The translations under genes were made by a program, and so were the position numbers. A stretch of DNA of 24,201 bases from Holdemanella hominis (lineage in GTDB: Bacteria; Bacillota_I; Bacilli_A; Erysipelotrichales; Erysipelotrichaceae). Below are positions 14,536-22,950 of this stretch, piece after piece. The stretch spans positions 1 through 24,201 of the forward strand of contig NZ_JACRWH010000030.1 in NCBI RefSeq assembly GCF_014306155.1, written 5' to 3'. Under the pieces are notes generated by a model, which worked only from the letters and a program-made list of their open reading frames with translations, was not told where the DNA came from and made no database searches. The stretch's first letter is position 1, and each line of letters starts with the position of its first letter.

Positions 14536-14724
14536 ATGAAAAAAATAATAGCAAGTTTATTTTTGTTATTATGCGTATTTGGCTCACCCGTTATTGAAAT
14601 CTATGCAGAGGGTGTACAGGACGATAATCCGGTTGAGAATACGCGTAATAACGATGAGAATCAACATGAAGATTCAAATGAGTATGAACCATCATTGTGC
14701 TGCGGAAATAAAGGTGAGCAATAG
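14536..14724 (+). CDS. Secreted small pro-peptide, candidate signalling peptide
   Basis: This 62-aa product has a clear signal peptide: MKK, a hydrophobic core (IIASLFLLLCVFGSPVIEI) and a likely cut after IYA near residue 24. It is followed by a very acidic, Asn/Glu-rich spacer and a short end SLCCGNKGEQ. It has a good AGGAGG site. The stop codon overlaps the start of the HTH-TPR regulator by one base. Secreted pro-peptides encoded next to TPR regulators are the pheromones of RRNPP systems, matured from the C-terminus and re-imported. That role is inferred from context here. It shows no similarity I recognise to SHP, Phr or PapR peptides. Confidence 0.65.
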   Translation: MKKIIASLFLLLCVFGSPVIEIYAEGVQDDNPVENTRNNDENQHEDSNEYEPSLCCGNKGEQ

Positions 14725-15992
14725 TGCAAGAAAAGTTTAGTCGTATACTAATAGGAAATGTTTTAAAGAGCATTCGGACAGAGCAAAAGATTCCTATAAA
14801 AAAAGTTGCACAGAATATGGATGTGAGTGAAGCAACAATTTCACAATTTGAAACTGGTAAGAATAAACCAACAAATGAGAAGATTACTTTATTTTCAGAA
14901 ATATGTGGCCAAACATTTAATTTTGATTTGGATAGAGATCTAATTGTAAATCATGTATATGATATTTATGATTTGTATACAGATTTAAAAAAAGAAGAGT
15001 TGAATGAAACTATTCAAATAGTAAAAGACACAAAGAATATAGCTTGTTCCTATGCCAGATTTGAATATTATCTGATTCTGTATATGGATGCTATCATTAA
15101 CCAAAAAGAAGTGGATACAGCTTTATACAAAGGAATTATTGAATTAGGAAAGAATAACTTTTCGGTTAGGGAATTATCCATTTATTACGATATAATGGCA
15201 TTAGAGAAGATATATTCGAATGAAATAAAAGAAGCATTAGGATACTTAGATAAGGCGTTATCTAATAAGGGTAATCATTTAATGATAAATTACCATTATT
15301 GCAGTATTTACTTGGATTTAGGGTATTTTAATTTGGCACAGCAGTATATTCATAAGAGTTTAAAAATGGCAGTTCAGCAATTGTCTTTCGATCGATTATA
15401 TTATTTGTTGTTGAATCAAGGTGTACTTTACATGTATACATCTCGTTATGATGAAGCAAATAAGCTGTTTTTAAAGCTATTAAATGAATCCATTAAAAGA
15501 CAAAACGAAATCATGAAGTATTGCATTTTATCAAATTTAGTTTTTACTTCGCTAATTCAAAAAGATATAAAAAGCGGATTTGATTATCTAAACAGAATCG
15601 ATGAACAATTTACAGATGACTTAGATTTAAGAATGTATAAATGTCTTCTATACTATTTTGGCCATGAATATACGAAATCAAAAGAGTGTATTGCTTCTTT
15701 TTTTAGAGATGTAAAGGATTCAAAATATCATAAGAGTTTTATCCGCGCTTTAAAGTATATGATGGATAATAAACCTATGAAAGCCATTGCTAATTTTGAA
15801 ACCTGTTATCAAATCGCATTAAAAAATGGACAATATGATAGAGCAATTTTTGTTTTAAAACAATTGAATGAGTTATATCTTGATCATGGATTACAAAATA
15901 AATTAAAAAAGGTGAAAGAATTGCAAGAAAATTTCTACAAAATGTCATATGCAAACCAAATAATTGAAGAAATAGGGCTAAAACTTAATTAA
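14724..15992 (+). CDS. HTH-TPR transcriptional regulator, RRNPP (Rgg/PlcR-like) type
   Basis: This 422-aa protein has an N-terminal XRE HTH (residues about 10-62, with GNVLKSIRTEQKIPIKKVAQ and VSEATISQFETGKNKPT). The remaining 350 residues are helical with Tyr/Leu-rich TPR-like repeats (for example ALGYLDKALS, YFNLAQQYIHKSLKMA, YDEANKLFLKLL). This is the domain plan and size of RRNPP receptors, which bind short peptides in the TPR groove. It starts at GTG, overlapping the pro-peptide stop, with AAAGGTG 8 nt upstream. The radical SAM operon follows on the same strand, so it is the likely pathway-specific regulator. Confidence 0.8.
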   Translation: MQEKFSRILIGNVLKSIRTEQKIPIKKVAQNMDVSEATISQFETGKNKPTNEKITLFSEICGQTFNFDLDRDLIVNHVYDIYDLYTDLKKEELNETIQIVKDTKNIACSYARFEYYLILYMDAIINQKEVDTALYKGIIELGKNNFSVRELSIYYDIMALEKIYSNEIKEALGYLDKALSNKGNHLMINYHYCSIYLDLGYFNLAQQYIHKSLKMAVQQLSFDRLYYLLLNQGVLYMYTSRYDEANKLFLKLLNESIKRQNEIMKYCILSNLVFTSLIQKDIKSGFDYLNRIDEQFTDDLDLRMYKCLLYYFGHEYTKSKECIASFFRDVKDSKYHKSFIRALKYMMDNKPMKAIANFETCYQIALKNGQYDRAIFVLKQLNELYLDHGLQNKLKKVKELQENFYKMSYANQIIEEIGLKLN

Positions 15993-15996
15993 AAAA

Positions 15997-16027
15997 TTGA
16001 TATTGTTTTTTATAATTACTTTATATT
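15997..16027 (+). promoter_or_regulatory. Possible promoter of the RiPP operon
   Basis: TTGATA (15997-16002) with TTTATA at 17 bp or TATATT at 19 bp, in the 75-bp AT-rich gap between the regulator and the radical SAM gene. The -10 is weak, as expected for an activator-dependent promoter. Confidence 0.45.
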
Positions 16028-16067
16028 GAAATCAGAAAGAGCTCTTTTAGAAGAAAGGATATTTGAA

Positions 16068-17366
16068 ATGAAACAATCACTTTATAATTATTGTTTTAAA
16101 AATGGTGACAATATAATCATGTTCAATGCAAGAACTAATGCATTGGCTAAGCTAAGTTTAAATGAGTATGAACAATTAAAAAAATGTGATTTAGGTACAA
16201 AAAGCACAATTACCAAAGAGTTAAAAGAAGCTCTTGTTTATGGAGGATATTTATTAGAAGATAAAACTAATGAACTAGATATTGTTAAGAATAATGTTTT
16301 AGCTAGTAGATTTTCAAACAATATTTTGAATTTAACGATAGCTCCAACGTCAAATTGTAACTTTAGATGCCCATACTGTTTTGAAAAAGATGTATTACGC
16401 CCTGGAAAAATGACAGATAGTACAGTAAATGATATTTATAAATTCATTGAAAAAGAAATGTCACATTTAGAGGCCGTAAACATTACTTGGTATGGTGGAG
16501 AACCTTTGCTAGAAATGGAAACTATATGTACACTTAGCAAACGATTAATAGAATTATGTAAATTAAATAATGTTAGGTATTTTGCTAGCATAATTACAAA
16601 TGGATACCTTTTAACAAAGGAAGTAATGGTAAAATTGATTGACTGTAAAATTAAAAATATACAAATTACACTTGATGGACCAAAAAGTTATCATGACAAT
16701 CGTAGATATTTAATAGGGAAAAAGCCAACTTTTGACCGAATATTAAATAATATAAAAGACTTTGGGGATATTTCTTCAAATTGCAATTTTCCATTTATTT
16801 CAGTTAGAATGAATGTGGATAAAAATAACATAGATGGTGTAAATGAATTAAAAAGACTTATGACTGATTCACCTTATAATAGGTATATTAATTTTTATAT
16901 TGCTGCTGTTTATGATAAAAGTGATGTTTACAATACATATACGTATACTTCTAAAGAGTTTAAGGAAATAGAATCAAGTCTTAAAAGTGAAAAATCCAAT
17001 GATTATAAACAGTATTATCCAGAGGCAATGGCTACTCATTGTGTTTGTGATACATTAACTGGTCTCGTAATAGATGCAGATGGATCACTATATAAATGTT
17101 GGGAAGAAATGGGAGATTTAGAATATTGTATTGGTAATATTTCTGATTTTAAATATTGTAGTATGAATCATATTTATTATGATTATATGTTATATAATCC
17201 ACTAGAAAACAAAAAGTGTAAGAATTGTTCGGTTCTACCGATTTGTATGGGCGGAGGTTGTTTGCATAGAATCTTAAGAGATGGGTATAATCCTGATTGT
17301 GATTACATTAGAAAGAATATACAAAAAAATATTGAAAAATCCTATATCTTAATGAATAACATATAG
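16068..17366 (+). CDS. Radical SAM/SPASM peptide maturase
   Basis: This 432-aa enzyme likely installs cross-links on the adjacent Cys-rich peptide. Counted from ATG 16068: an N-terminal peptide-recognition-like region (1-75, with NIIMFNARTNALAKLS); the radical SAM CX3CX2C motif at Cys97, Cys101 and Cys104; WYGGEP at 141-146; and a C-terminal SPASM region with Cys325, 327, 344, 354, 384, 387, 393, 398 and 411. That is enough cysteines for two auxiliary Fe-S clusters. Relatives make sactipeptides, ranthipeptides and streptide-like products. ATG 16068 is chosen over TTG 16026 because AAAGGA lies 8 nt before it. The bond type formed cannot be told from sequence. Confidence 0.9.
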   Translation: MKQSLYNYCFKNGDNIIMFNARTNALAKLSLNEYEQLKKCDLGTKSTITKELKEALVYGGYLLEDKTNELDIVKNNVLASRFSNNILNLTIAPTSNCNFRCPYCFEKDVLRPGKMTDSTVNDIYKFIEKEMSHLEAVNITWYGGEPLLEMETICTLSKRLIELCKLNNVRYFASIITNGYLLTKEVMVKLIDCKIKNIQITLDGPKSYHDNRRYLIGKKPTFDRILNNIKDFGDISSNCNFPFISVRMNVDKNNIDGVNELKRLMTDSPYNRYINFYIAAVYDKSDVYNTYTYTSKEFKEIESSLKSEKSNDYKQYYPEAMATHCVCDTLTGLVIDADGSLYKCWEEMGDLEYCIGNISDFKYCSMNHIYYDYMLYNPLENKKCKNCSVLPICMGGGCLHRILRDGYNPDCDYIRKNIQKNIEKSYILMNNI

Positions 17367-17441
17367 GTCTGTACTAACCCAATAATATATTGTAGCTTAA
17401 AATTGAACATGCATGTGAAAAGATGAAAGGAGGGCTTATAC

Positions 17442-17600
17442 ATGGAATATTTGATTAAACCACATAACTCAATTTCACCTATTGGAAATTGTTCGTGTAC
17501 AAGAAATTCAGGAACTGTAACTAATTGCACAAAAAATGCTTCTTGTCTAGGATATATGATTTGTGTAACTCCAAGTGGAAATAAAGTATCTATGGGATAA
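17442..17600 (+). CDS. Cys-rich RiPP precursor peptide
   Basis: This 52-residue peptide lies 75 bp after the maturase, behind an excellent AAAGGAGGG with about 7 nt spacing. It begins MEYLIKPHNSISPIGN, a likely short leader. The core has cysteines at 17, 19, 29, 35 and 41 among Ser, Thr, Asn and Gly (NCSCTRNSGTVTNCTKN...), ending GNKVSMG. It has no signal peptide. Size, Cys content and position between a radical SAM/SPASM gene and ABC transporters identify it as the probable substrate of the maturase. It does not fit the six-Cys SCIFF pattern, and no named family is recognised. Confidence 0.82.
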   Translation: MEYLIKPHNSISPIGNCSCTRNSGTVTNCTKNASCLGYMICVTPSGNKVSMG

Positions 17601-17648
17601 ATAAAGTGAAAACTAAACCGAATTATTGGGATTTAAGCTATAAGTATT

Positions 17649-17675
17649 TAAGGGATAACATTTTGTTATCCCTTA
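17649..17675 (+). terminator. Strong hairpin between precursor and transporter genes (possible partial terminator)
   Basis: Perfect 11-bp stem TAAGGGATAAC / GTTATCCCTTA with loop ATTTT, 48 bp past the precursor stop. The following TTATATAG is T-poor, so it is more likely an attenuating or mRNA-stabilising hairpin that keeps precursor transcript above transporter levels than a full stop. Confidence 0.65.
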
Positions 17676-17710
17676 TTATATAGGGAAGGAATATGGGGGG
17701 GAATTTATAT

Positions 17711-18589
17711 ATGGAAATACTCAAAGTAGAAGGCGTTTCAAAGCAGATTAAAAATCATAGGATTTTAGATAATATTAGTTTTTCAATATTTGAAAATGAA
17801 ATTGTAGGATTGATTGGGCCAAATGGTGCTGGAAAAAGTACAATCATGAAATGTATTACAGGACTATATCATATGAGTGAAGGGAAAATTACTATCTGTG
17901 GATATGATTTAAAGAGTGATTCATCCAATGCGTTAAAAAATATAGGTGTAAGTATTGAATATCCATCTTTATATCCAGAGTTATCTGGACATGAACATTT
18001 TAAAATCATGGCAAATTGGAAGCATTTAGATTCTAAAAGAATTGAGGAAATGGAGCAATTCAGTGATTTAAAGGATGGCTTATATCGAGCCACAGAACAT
18101 TATTCGATGGGAATGAAACAAAGATTAGTATTGGCTTTGGCTATGATGTCCAAACCTAAATTACTTATTATTGATGAGCCTACGAATGGTTTAGATCCAC
18201 AAGCTATATTTGATTTAAGAAATAAGCTTTTAACTATACGAAATGAAGGAACAAGTATTTTATTATCTTCTCATCAGTTAAGTGAACTCGATAAATTAGC
18301 TGATCGAGCTTTATTTATTAAAAGTGGAAAGTTGATCAAAGAGAAGAATATGGACGAACTTCGTCAAAATCATTCGATTTATCGATTAGAAGTTTCTAAT
18401 CCGAAAAATGTATTGCTCCTTTTAAAAAATTCTTTTATTAAAGAGCATATTCTTTATATGCAATGTGATTCCAAAGAAGAGTTTTCTAAGTCCTTGCAAA
18501 TACTGATTCAAAATGATGTTTTGGTTTATTCCTTAGCTGAAGTGCATCAGGATTTGGAAACATATTATAAGGAACTATATAAGGGTTAA
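17711..18589 (+). CDS. ABC transporter ATP-binding protein, BcrA/LanF-like
   Basis: This 292-aa ATPase has Walker A GPNGAGKST (residues 36-44), signature YSMGMKQRLVLA (about 132-143), Walker B LLIIDEPTNGLDP and switch SSHQ. The MGMKQRL signature and a C-terminal extension of about 80 residues are typical of BcrA/NisF-type ATPases that pair with ABC-2 permeases and remove antimicrobial peptides from the membrane. An earlier ATG at 17693 is only 2 nt from GGAAGGA. ATG 17711 follows a GGGGGG run at about 10 nt and gives the usual family N-terminus MEILKVEGVSK. It forms a three-gene set with the next two permeases. Confidence 0.87.
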   Translation: MEILKVEGVSKQIKNHRILDNISFSIFENEIVGLIGPNGAGKSTIMKCITGLYHMSEGKITICGYDLKSDSSNALKNIGVSIEYPSLYPELSGHEHFKIMANWKHLDSKRIEEMEQFSDLKDGLYRATEHYSMGMKQRLVLALAMMSKPKLLIIDEPTNGLDPQAIFDLRNKLLTIRNEGTSILLSSHQLSELDKLADRALFIKSGKLIKEKNMDELRQNHSIYRLEVSNPKNVLLLLKNSFIKEHILYMQCDSKEEFSKSLQILIQNDVLVYSLAEVHQDLETYYKELYKG

Positions 18590-18593
18590 GCGT

Positions 18594-19601
18594 ATGTTAT
18601 TAAAAAATGAATTTAAATTTCTTTTTTCAAAAAGAAATATTCTAGCATTGATCCTTGTTTTAATTGGCGTTTTATCCGTGTATTTTTTTAAATACAATAC
18701 TGAATATGAACAATATGCATCCAATCAAATCATGTATTATTATGAAACGTTAAATGAAGAAAACCAAAGAATCAATATTCTTCCAAAAGAAAAACTGAAT
18801 GCCTTTTTTAGAGAGGATAGTATTTATTGTCAAAAGTTATTAAGTGATTGGAAAAATGACGAGGATGCAAAAACAATCGCAAAAGATATGTATGATAGGG
18901 ATCAAAACATTTTAAAATATATTGATTCAGGTATGGATTTATCCAATTTTAAATCGATTCTTCAAAATAATAAACAAGACTTAAAAAAACGAATTCAAAT
19001 GGAAAAAACATATATTGAAAATGAATATTATGACTTTGTATATCAAAATAAACCGACGGGTTGTTATTTGATGGTGCAATTTTTAAAAGGAAACAATCTT
19101 TTCTTTTATTTATTCATGATTTTGATTCTAGTGTGGAATGTGGATATATGGTCTAAAGATTTAGAAAACAATACATTTCGATATTTATTTACAATAGGGA
19201 AAAGTCGTAAATATGTATATATACTTCGCGCGTTGTTACATATTCTTATCACTGTTTTTTTTAGTATACTATTTTTCGTTGTATTGTATTTGATTGGATA
19301 TATAAATTGTGGAAGTGGCATAGAGTTATTGATTGGAACAACACCAGTGATTATTTACTTGTCTCATCATATTCTTTCTGTACTTGGATGGGTTTTGTTT
19401 AGTGCTTCATGCATACAATGTTTATCTTTGTTGACGAAAAATAAAGGAATGAGTCTAATGTTGACGGGATTATTATTTGTTTTTATGTATACATATTTGC
19501 ATATTGAAACTTTATGGGCCTATACATCTTTGTTTTTTATAGGCGCAATATGCATACAGTTCATTTCATGTCTCTATTTAGAAAGATTGGATTTAGGTTA
19601 A
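18594..19601 (+). CDS. ABC-2 type permease, LanE/G-like (first)
   Basis: This 335-aa membrane protein has TM1 at residues about 16-31 (ILALILVLIGVLSVYF), a large extracytoplasmic loop to about 160, and then five hydrophobic segments (for example FYLFMILILVWNV, and ITVFFSILFFVVLYLIGYI near 220). This is the ABC-2 plan of permeases that partner BcrA/LanF ATPases. It starts 4 bp after the ATPase and ends 4 bp before the next permease. It is inferred to act in export or self-protection against the cluster's peptide. Confidence 0.8.
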   Translation: MLLKNEFKFLFSKRNILALILVLIGVLSVYFFKYNTEYEQYASNQIMYYYETLNEENQRINILPKEKLNAFFREDSIYCQKLLSDWKNDEDAKTIAKDMYDRDQNILKYIDSGMDLSNFKSILQNNKQDLKKRIQMEKTYIENEYYDFVYQNKPTGCYLMVQFLKGNNLFFYLFMILILVWNVDIWSKDLENNTFRYLFTIGKSRKYVYILRALLHILITVFFSILFFVVLYLIGYINCGSGIELLIGTTPVIIYLSHHILSVLGWVLFSASCIQCLSLLTKNKGMSLMLTGLLFVFMYTYLHIETLWAYTSLFFIGAICIQFISCLYLERLDLG

Positions 19602-19605
19602 GTTT

Positions 19606-20931
19606 ATGAGTTTAGAAATAAAAAGTGTATTAAAGAACAAAGTGAGTGCTGTTATCTTTTTCATTTTATTAGTATTGAACATGGTGCAAGTACCAAATTA
19701 TATGGGACATGAGTATGATGTGGAACAGAATATGAATATTTTTGAAACGCAGATTCAACAATACCAAAGAGCTTTATCAGATATCAATCTACAATACATG
19801 GCCGTAAAACATATGAGTGCAGAGGAAAAGGTGTATTGGAATAGTTATCAGGATTATTTAAGCTGGGCTATTGATAATGCCAAAGCTGGATGGAATTTAT
19901 TTAACAAATATGGAAAAGAAGTTTTTAAAAATAAGGGATTAATAAAAAGATATAATGAAATTACATTATGGGATAAGCTGTATCATTTGGATGCTTTAAA
20001 AAAGAATGGTGATCAAAAATTTATGCGCCAAGTTCATAAATTAGGCTTTGAAGAAGCAGACATTTCATTTGAGCAGAGTCGGATTTTTATGATTGGAAGC
20101 CAAATATCTCAAAATAAAAAAGAGGAATATAGAACCGTTGAATTATCTGTTCAAGAACAGCTACATCAATTAGAAACAAATACGGAACAATATGTAGGAA
20201 AAGGTCCATGGTATTTTTTAGCACACCAGTTAAGAATAGACAGTTCATTTGCGTATTTGTTTATGCCTTTATGTTTGGTTTATTGTGTTGTTGTTTTAAT
20301 GTACGAAAAAAAGACAGGTGTTTTTGAGCTCGAACAATTAAATGATGTGCACTTTTTCGTACACATACAAGTAAAATTATTTATAGCTTTTTTACTTCTT
20401 ATGATTGCATCAATAGGTATTCCTTTTCTTTTGCTAGGAATTAGTAATGGCTTTGCAGGATGGGATATATGGCTGTTGGCTGACACTAAACATTTCTTCT
20501 CTTTTAAAAGGATGTATCATACAGACAATTATGTCATAAATAATATGTCTGAATATTATGCGACAGAACTAGGATTTATACCTGATTTATCTTTTATTCC
20601 ATTATGGAAAGCTTTAATAATATCTTTACCATTAATTCTTCTGAAATTAGAACTTTATATTCAAATGGCTATGTTTTGTGTATATACCTTCACAAAAACA
20701 GGATTTAATTATTTATCTGGAATAATTTGTATTATTTTATATGTCATCAGTCAAAGAATGGATTTGATATCTTTTATAAATCCATTTAGTATAAGTCCGA
20801 GTTTGAGTGTTTTATCGGGTTGTGGTATGCAAAACTGGTTGAATTCGATTTGTATATGTGTCGTTTTTATTTTTGTTTTACTATTTGTGAATTTTGTGAG
20901 TGTTCGACAGAAAGATAAGATGAGCTTATGA
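19606..20931 (+). CDS. ABC-2 type permease, LanE/G-like (second)
   Basis: This 441-aa membrane protein has the same plan as the gene before it: TM1 at residues about 12-28 (VSAVIFFILLVLNMVQV), a long outside loop to about 205, then several hydrophobic spans, including FIAFLLLMIASIGIPFLLLGI near 260 and a last one near 415-432 (ICICVVFIFVLLFVNFV). It probably forms a heterodimer with the first permease. Its stop codon overlaps the exporter start as ATGA, so all four transporter genes are one transcription unit. Confidence 0.8.
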   Translation: MSLEIKSVLKNKVSAVIFFILLVLNMVQVPNYMGHEYDVEQNMNIFETQIQQYQRALSDINLQYMAVKHMSAEEKVYWNSYQDYLSWAIDNAKAGWNLFNKYGKEVFKNKGLIKRYNEITLWDKLYHLDALKKNGDQKFMRQVHKLGFEEADISFEQSRIFMIGSQISQNKKEEYRTVELSVQEQLHQLETNTEQYVGKGPWYFLAHQLRIDSSFAYLFMPLCLVYCVVVLMYEKKTGVFELEQLNDVHFFVHIQVKLFIAFLLLMIASIGIPFLLLGISNGFAGWDIWLLADTKHFFSFKRMYHTDNYVINNMSEYYATELGFIPDLSFIPLWKALIISLPLILLKLELYIQMAMFCVYTFTKTGFNYLSGIICIILYVISQRMDLISFINPFSISPSLSVLSGCGMQNWLNSICICVVFIFVLLFVNFVSVRQKDKMSL

Positions 20932-22544
20932 AAAAAATATTGTTGTATGGTTTTAAATATATTTTTAAATATAAGACTTTATATTTTGTCTATTTTGCAT
21001 CACAAATACTAATTAGTTTAAGTGAGCTGTTTATTCCAATTATGGAAGGAGCTGTAATTGATAGTTTGGTTAAAACTGATTTAAATATTTTCATAAAAAA
21101 TATCATTGTTTTAATCCTAATAATGCTTTTTTCATTGGCTTTCTCTATTATTGGATCTTACCTATATTTTTTACTTCAAGTAAAATGTGGAAATGAAGCA
21201 AATGTAGATGAAATACACAATTTATATTCAATATCATATAAAAATTTATTAAACAAAGATCCTTCTGTTTTGAATCAAACGATAAATAATGATTGTAATG
21301 ATATTATTATGTTTTGTTTAAGCTCGGTCCAACAAATAATCATTGCGATATTTTCAATTCTATTTATGATTTTTATTGTATTGACACAGTCAATTCTATT
21401 TGTATTTGTTCTACTAATTTCTACGATTTTATATTTGATTATATATTATTATTTTAAGGATAAAATATATAATTCTAATAAACAAGTGTTAGAAAGCACT
21501 GGAGCTTATTTTGGTGCATTATATCAACTTGTGTATTATTTAAAATCTATTAAAATGTGTTCGTTGTTTGAAAATATTAAATCCTTTGAAAATAAGGTAT
21601 TTATGCATTTTTTCTCTGTAAATAAGAAACAACAATTTATAGAATCTTGCAATAACATTTTTATAAATTTAGTGTCTATTTTGACTCAAATTCTAATTTA
21701 TATAATCGGTGCGATTTTAGTGGTTAAACATCACATTACTGTTGGCATGGTAGTAACAATTACTAATTATTATGCTAACGTTATATCAAACACACAGATA
21801 ATATTAAATTTTTGGAATAATGTGCAAAAATGTAGAGTTAGTTGTGATAGATTAAGTATTTACCATAATATATCAAAAATGAATGGAAAAGAACTGATTG
21901 AAGATGTTAACACTGTGTATTTTGATCATCTTTCTTTTAGATATACAGATCAAGAGGAATTAATACATTACAATGGCTCTTTTGAAAAAGGAAATATTTA
22001 TAGAATTTTAGGAAAAAACGGTACTGGGAAGAGTACTTTTATACAAGTTATTTTAGGCGTGTTTGGTAATGATTATGGTGGACGTATATTAGTGAATAGT
22101 ATTGATATGAAAAAAATTGATATGAATTACTTTATTTTTAAGAATGTGGCTGTTTGCTTGCAAGAACCATTAATTATTGAAGATACTATTGAACGGAATC
22201 TAATTCCAAATGATAATTACAATGGTAGATACTTAGAATATTTGTTAAAAGGTTTTAATATGGTTGAAATAATTGATAATATGGATGATGGGATTAATAC
22301 TGTTTTGCATCCATTAAATTCAAATCTGTCAGGAGGCGAAAAGCAAAAAATTGGTATTATTAGGGCTTTATTATCTAAAGCAAATGTATTAGTGTTTGAT
22401 GAACCAACTTCGGCTTTAGATAAAGAGAGTTCGAGATTTTTTCAACAATGCATTAATAAAATTGAAAACAAAATAATAATAATTATTTCTCATGATGACT
22501 TAGAGTATCTTGAATCAAAAGAAAAAAAAGTTTTTTTAATATAG
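20928..22544 (+). CDS. ABC exporter with fused membrane and ATPase domains
   Basis: This 538-aa half-transporter has an N-terminal membrane domain of about six spans (residues 15-300, for example IIVLILIMLFSLAFSIIGSYL near 60-80), then a nucleotide-binding domain. The latter has Walker A GKNGTGKST (near 363), signature LSGGEKQKIGIIRALL (near 465), Walker B VLVFDEPTSALD and switch ISHDD. No C39 peptidase domain precedes the membrane part, so leader removal is not done by this protein. It is the likely exporter of the modified peptide. Codon use is very AT-rich, more so than the chromosomal genes on the left. Confidence 0.86.
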   Translation: MKKILLYGFKYIFKYKTLYFVYFASQILISLSELFIPIMEGAVIDSLVKTDLNIFIKNIIVLILIMLFSLAFSIIGSYLYFLLQVKCGNEANVDEIHNLYSISYKNLLNKDPSVLNQTINNDCNDIIMFCLSSVQQIIIAIFSILFMIFIVLTQSILFVFVLLISTILYLIIYYYFKDKIYNSNKQVLESTGAYFGALYQLVYYLKSIKMCSLFENIKSFENKVFMHFFSVNKKQQFIESCNNIFINLVSILTQILIYIIGAILVVKHHITVGMVVTITNYYANVISNTQIILNFWNNVQKCRVSCDRLSIYHNISKMNGKELIEDVNTVYFDHLSFRYTDQEELIHYNGSFEKGNIYRILGKNGTGKSTFIQVILGVFGNDYGGRILVNSIDMKKIDMNYFIFKNVAVCLQEPLIIEDTIERNLIPNDNYNGRYLEYLLKGFNMVEIIDNMDDGINTVLHPLNSNLSGGEKQKIGIIRALLSKANVLVFDEPTSALDKESSRFFQQCINKIENKIIIIISHDDLEYLESKEKKVFLI

Positions 22545-22892
22545 AAACTTCGTTTACAAAACATGTTTTTCAGGTAATCTGCAATTAGATATAAACGATT
22601 AAATATGGGCTATAAGAATTGTAATGCAGAAAACTTATGAGTGTTTAAAGGTTGATTTATTATTTATCCCTAATATATTCAAGATAGATAACTTCGAGAA
22701 GATTGTTCAAAAGTCAAACAATAATGAGAGCTATTTTAAAATTTGAAGTGGTCTTGTTCGTGGATATGATAGTAGCTCTGTCTAAATGAATTCGGTGGAT
22801 CTATTTTATGGATTTGGTGGTTCCACGCAACTTTAAATATTCAAATATACCAGAAAGATCGGATCATATAATAAATATCTAAAATGCACTTT
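22545..22892. other. Decayed AT-rich stretch without a confident gene
   Basis: About 350 bp between the exporter and the right element end. All frames are broken. The best plus-strand piece is a 40-codon frame at 22624-22746 with no ribosome site, containing DLLFIPNIFKIDNFEKIV. A second open piece, also stop-interrupted, reads VVPRNFKYSNIPERSDHI around 22815-22868. These look like remains of one or more genes, but no family is recognised and no terminator is obvious after the exporter. Confidence 0.4.
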
Positions 22893-22921
22893 AAGCACGC
22901 GTATAAGACGCAAAAATAACT
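22893..22921. repeat. Right arm-type repeat (AGCACGC motif)
   Basis: AAGCACGC followed by GTATAAG, CAAAA and AACT, closely matching 7700-7727 near the left end in the same orientation, 30 bp inside attR. Confidence 0.5.
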
Positions 22922-22950
22922 GAATGTGCTTTAAATAAAGAAACATTCAG

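Noticed and set aside
17442..17600. Precursor as a SCIFF-family peptide
   Set aside because: It has five cysteines, a different length and a different spacing from the six-Cys SCIFF pattern.
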